Shown here in pieces: positions 6,615 through 8,513 of a stretch of DNA of 8,513 nt. Numbering within the stretch: the stretch's first letter is position 1; every line of letters begins with the position of its first letter. This stretch comes from Proteiniphilum sp. (GTDB lineage: Bacteria; Bacteroidota; Bacteroidia; Bacteroidales; Dysgonomonadaceae). Where the stretch lies: positions 1 to 8,513 of the forward strand of contig JAISZV010000339.1 in NCBI GenBank assembly GCA_031284475.1. The letters run 5' to 3'. A program made the translations under genes and the position numbers. A model generated the notes under the pieces. That model had not been told where the DNA came from. It searched no databases and worked only from the letters and a program-made list of their open reading frames with translations.

Positions 6615-7799
6615 ATGTACGAACGTTCTTATTTAAAGACGGTTAAATTGAGGATAGAAGAGCCGAGAAAGTTTATTCAGGTAATTTTCGGGCCTCGCCA
6701 GGTGGGTAAAACAACTATGGTAAACCAATTATTACCCAAGTTATCCATACCCTATGTAAGCGAATCGGCAGACGCCGTTTCAGCCGCTAATTCCGCATGG
6801 CTGATGCAAGTTTGGGAGACGGTCAGATTGAAAATGAAGGCTTCCGGCGCTTCAGAATATCTTCTCGTGATTGATGAAATACAAAAGATTGATAACTGGA
6901 GCGAAGTCGTCAAACGGGAATGGGATAAAGACGCCCGCGAAAAAATAAATATCAAGGTTATCTTATTGGGGTCTTCCCGCCTTCTTATTCAGAAAGGATT
7001 AACCGAGTCGTTAGCCGGACGTTTTGAGACATTTTATCTCGGACACTGGTCGTTTGCCGAAATGGAGGCGGCTTTTGGCTGGTCTGTTGAGCAGTATATT
7101 TATTTCGGAGGATATCCGGGATCAGCTTCTTTGATTGAGGATGAAGAACGTTGGAAAAACTACATAAAAGACTCACTTATAGAGACAAGCATCTCTAAAG
7201 ATATACTAATGTTGACTCGCGTGGATAAACCGGCATTGCTGAAACGACTGTTTGAATTAGGTTGCTTGTATTCAGGACAGATTCTTTCATATACCAAAAT
7301 TACCGGACAGCTACAGGATGCAGGTAATACGACTACGCTGGCAAACTATCTTAAATTATTAACCGATTGCGGCTTGTTAGGCGGATTGGAAAAATATGCC
7401 GGAAACGTAATTCGTCAAAGGTCGTCCAGTCCGAAATTCCAGGTATATAATAATGCGCTTCTAACTTCGCAGGACGACGAAACTTATGCGGCTGCAATCG
7501 TGAATCCCAGGTTGTGGGGTAGATTGGTAGAATCGTCTGTGGGCGCTCATTTACTTAATCATGCCATCTCCGAAAGGTACAATCTCTATTACTGGCGGGA
7601 AGGTAATCATGAAGTAGATTTCATCCTTGAAAAAAGGGATAAAATCGTTGGATTGGAAGTAAAAAGCGGCGTCGGCGCAAATAATGCAGGAATGGGAGTA
7701 TTTAAAGAAAAATTTCATCCCGGTAAAATGCTCTTAGTTGGTACGGGCGGGATTCCTTATGAGGAATTTTTGACTATTAATCCGAAAGATATTTTTTGA
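6615..7799 (+). CDS. AAA_14 / DUF4143-type ATPase
   Basis: The protein has 394 residues. The N-terminal P-loop ATPase has Walker A GPRQVGKTT (26-34), Walker B LLVIDEIQ (83-90) and the family segment VILLGSSRLLI (115-124), followed by LAGRFETFYLGHWSF. A middle region with winged-helix character (about 200-260; KITGQLQDAGNTTTLANYL) precedes the DUF4143 C-terminus. There VESSVGAHLL (305-314), YYWREGNHEVDF (326-337) and GLEVKSG (346-352) supply an E...D...ExK pattern like that of the PD-(D/E)XK nuclease fold (Glu306, Asp335, Glu348, Lys350). These ATPases are very common in Bacteroidetes, often in many copies, and their function is largely unsettled; DNA- or nucleotide-linked roles have been suggested. 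The gene is complete, with all key residues present and no partner gene in the same operon. Confidence 0.94.
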   Translation: MYERSYLKTVKLRIEEPRKFIQVIFGPRQVGKTTMVNQLLPKLSIPYVSESADAVSAANSAWLMQVWETVRLKMKASGASEYLLVIDEIQKIDNWSEVVKREWDKDAREKINIKVILLGSSRLLIQKGLTESLAGRFETFYLGHWSFAEMEAAFGWSVEQYIYFGGYPGSASLIEDEERWKNYIKDSLIETSISKDILMLTRVDKPALLKRLFELGCLYSGQILSYTKITGQLQDAGNTTTLANYLKLLTDCGLLGGLEKYAGNVIRQRSSSPKFQVYNNALLTSQDDETYAAAIVNPRLWGRLVESSVGAHLLNHAISERYNLYYWREGNHEVDFILEKRDKIVGLEVKSGVGANNAGMGVFKEKFHPGKMLLVGTGGIPYEEFLTINPKDIF

Positions 7800-7881
7800 T
7801 ATTAAACCACCACTTTCTAAGAAAAGCGCTCAAACTCCACTCGCCAAAGTATCTGCTTCCGAATTTGTAACAAAACTCAAG

Positions 7882-7908
7882 AAAGATTTTGTAAATCTGT
7901 AAATCTTT
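7882..7908. promoter_or_regulatory. AT-rich inverted and direct repeats inside the promoter of the repeat leader
   Basis: AAAGATTT (7882-7889) and AAATCTTT (7901-7908) are perfect inverted copies 11 bases apart. AGATTT-TGT-AAATCT (7884-7898) is a second, tighter inverted repeat sharing the left arm. GTAAATCT is also present twice in tandem (7891-7906). The set covers the -33 box and most of the spacer, a placement typical of a repressor operator. A T run follows at 7906-7912, so a weak terminator for the ATPase gene is the alternative. Confidence 0.45.
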
Positions 7909-7919
7909 TTTTACCTTTG
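7888..7919 (+). promoter_or_regulatory. Strong Bacteroidetes-type promoter ahead of the repeat leader
   Basis: TTTG (7888-7891), a 20-base spacer and TACCTTTG (7912-7919) fit both consensus elements exactly with good spacing. Transcription should begin near 7926 and run through the 42-bp array into the gene at 8350. It is the best promoter match in the window. Confidence 0.75.
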
Positions 7920-7925
7920 CCTTAC

Positions 7926-8349
7926 AAAGTTAGGAATTATGTGTTATTTTTAATATATTATTACTCTCAACTCCGGAAGCCGGAATTTCCCGTCTTTTTT
8001 TTGAACAAAGTGCAAAACCGTCCCCGAACCTTCAGGGATACTTGCGGCATCTACCGCAAATGCGCCGGAGCTTTCAAACAGACTTGCGGCGTCTGCCGCA
8101 AATGCGCCAGAGCTTTCAAACAGACTTGCGGCGTCTGCCGCAAATGCGCCGGAGCTTTCAAACAGACTTGCGGCGTCTGCCGCAAATGCGCCAGAGCTTT
8201 CAAACAGGCTTGCGGCATGTACCGCAAATGCGAACGAGCCTTCAAACAGACTTGCAGCATCTGCCGCAAACGCGCCGGAGCCTTCAAACAGACTTGCGGC
8301 ATGTACCGCAAACTTACCGGGATATTCAAACCAACTAAAATAATATACT
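7926..8349 (+). ncRNA. Long transcribed 5' leader containing the 42-bp hairpin array
   Basis: About 420 bases separate the predicted transcription start from the ATG at 8350. The first 100 bases or so are AT-rich to mixed and show no conserved motif I recognise. Bases 8024-8040 (ending CCTTCAGGGATA) look like a decayed piece of the repeat unit. The array fills 8041-8334, and 15 AT-rich bases then lead to the start codon. I read it as an untranslated, structured leader; a separate stable RNA or a translated repeat peptide is not excluded. The span is inferred from the promoter, not observed. Confidence 0.45.
8041..8334 (+). repeat. Seven tandem 42-bp units, each with a TTGCGG...CCGCAA hairpin
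   Basis: The units start at 8041, 8083, 8125, 8167, 8209, 8251 and 8293, each exactly 42 bases with no indels. Each begins CTTGCGGC (CTTGCAGC in unit 6), continues through a 4-base centre to the right stem arm CCGCAA, and ends with a TTCAAACAGA-like segment. In units 2-4 the hairpin is TTGCGGC-GTCT-GCCGCAA, a perfect 7-bp stem with a 4-base loop. Units 1, 5 and 7 keep the outer 6 bp with ATCT or ATGT in the centre and a C-A mismatch at the top. Unit 6 has one stem mismatch. Unit 7 diverges after the hairpin. Units 2 to 4 are nearly identical, which suggests recent duplication; the outer units are more diverged. Confidence 0.95.
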
Positions 8350-8513
8350 ATGAGTACAATTATTATCCGTTTTTCTTACGAACATCTGCGTAACGAAAAC
8401 CATGTGGAATTTCATGCCAATTTCAATGCTTTGGTAACCCGCTACACGCCCGAAACGTTGGGCATAAAAGCGCTCTACGACGTGTACAAACCCCTGACCG
8501 CCGACGAGGAGGA
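8350..8513 (+). CDS. Hypothetical Bacteroidales protein, possibly DUF6261 family (partial, 5' end)
   Basis: Only the first 54 codons are in the window. The ATG at 8350 opens a frame reading MSTIIIRFSYEHLRNENHVE, then FHANFNALVTRYTPETLGIK and ALYDVYKPLTADEE, with no stop before the edge. There is no signal peptide or membrane segment; the composition suggests a soluble, mostly helical protein. The pattern of a short first strand, then HLRNE-H--F, then a long helix resembles a Bacteroidales family I remember as DUF6261, but that is recall and could be wrong. The gene lies directly behind the hairpin array and is probably expressed from the promoter at 7888-7919. Its function is unknown. The frame is more GC-balanced than the leader and looks coding. 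Confidence 0.8.
   Translation, partial: MSTIIIRFSYEHLRNENHVEFHANFNALVTRYTPETLGIKALYDVYKPLTADEE

Noticed and set aside
8041..8334. CRISPR array
   Set aside because: The whole 42-bp unit repeats; there are no unique spacers and no cas genes nearby.
7917..8393. 158-residue plus-strand reading frame across the 42-bp array, as a gene
   Set aside because: Its first codon lies inside the -7 promoter box, the frame is open only because the unit is stop-free and divisible by three, other frames on both strands are equally open, and unit differences are mostly amino-acid changing.

Overview
The window looks like chromosomal DNA from a Bacteroidota member, most likely order Bacteroidales. Three things point there: several promoters match the Bacteroidetes TTTG / TAnnTTTG consensus, two non-receptor proteins carry SusC-type regulatory-domain plus EVVVVAYG signatures, and the anti-sigma, VWA and AAA_14/DUF4143 proteins have Bacteroidales-style sequences. 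The genus cannot be fixed by reading alone.

Left part (1-3000): a divergent cluster. On the minus strand is the N-terminal 293 residues of an exported von Willebrand factor A (VWA) protein, cut by the window edge. On the plus strand are an ECF-type sigma factor and, 63 bases later, a single-pass membrane anti-sigma-like protein. That protein has an unusual periplasmic half: a carboxypeptidase-D regulatory-like domain, a SusC-like EVVVVAYGTQ segment and a TonB C-terminal-like domain. The VWA protein carries the same regulatory domain and EVVVVAYG segment. I infer that the three genes form one envelope-signalling unit.

Middle part (3001-6432): three minus-strand genes, in transcription order a SAM-dependent methyltransferase, a stand-alone glutamate formimidoyltransferase (ftcD) and a 12-helix-type MFS transporter. 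A convergent intergenic hairpin separates the transporter from the anti-sigma gene. The transporter has its own 209-base upstream region with a 10-bp perfect inverted repeat abutting a -7 box. The methyltransferase gene is visibly more AT-rich than ftcD and may be a later arrival.

Right part (6433-8513): back-to-back promoters drive the methyltransferase (minus) and a DUF4143-type AAA ATPase (plus). After the ATPase lies a very clear promoter (TTTG-N20-TACCTTTG) overlapped by AT-rich inverted repeats. It is followed by a leader of about 420 bases containing seven exact-length 42-bp tandem units, each with a TTGCGG...CCGCAA hairpin. The leader ends at the start of a small-protein gene cut by the window end. 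This transcribed hairpin array is the least explained element in the window; the permuted SusC-like anti-sigma protein is the second.
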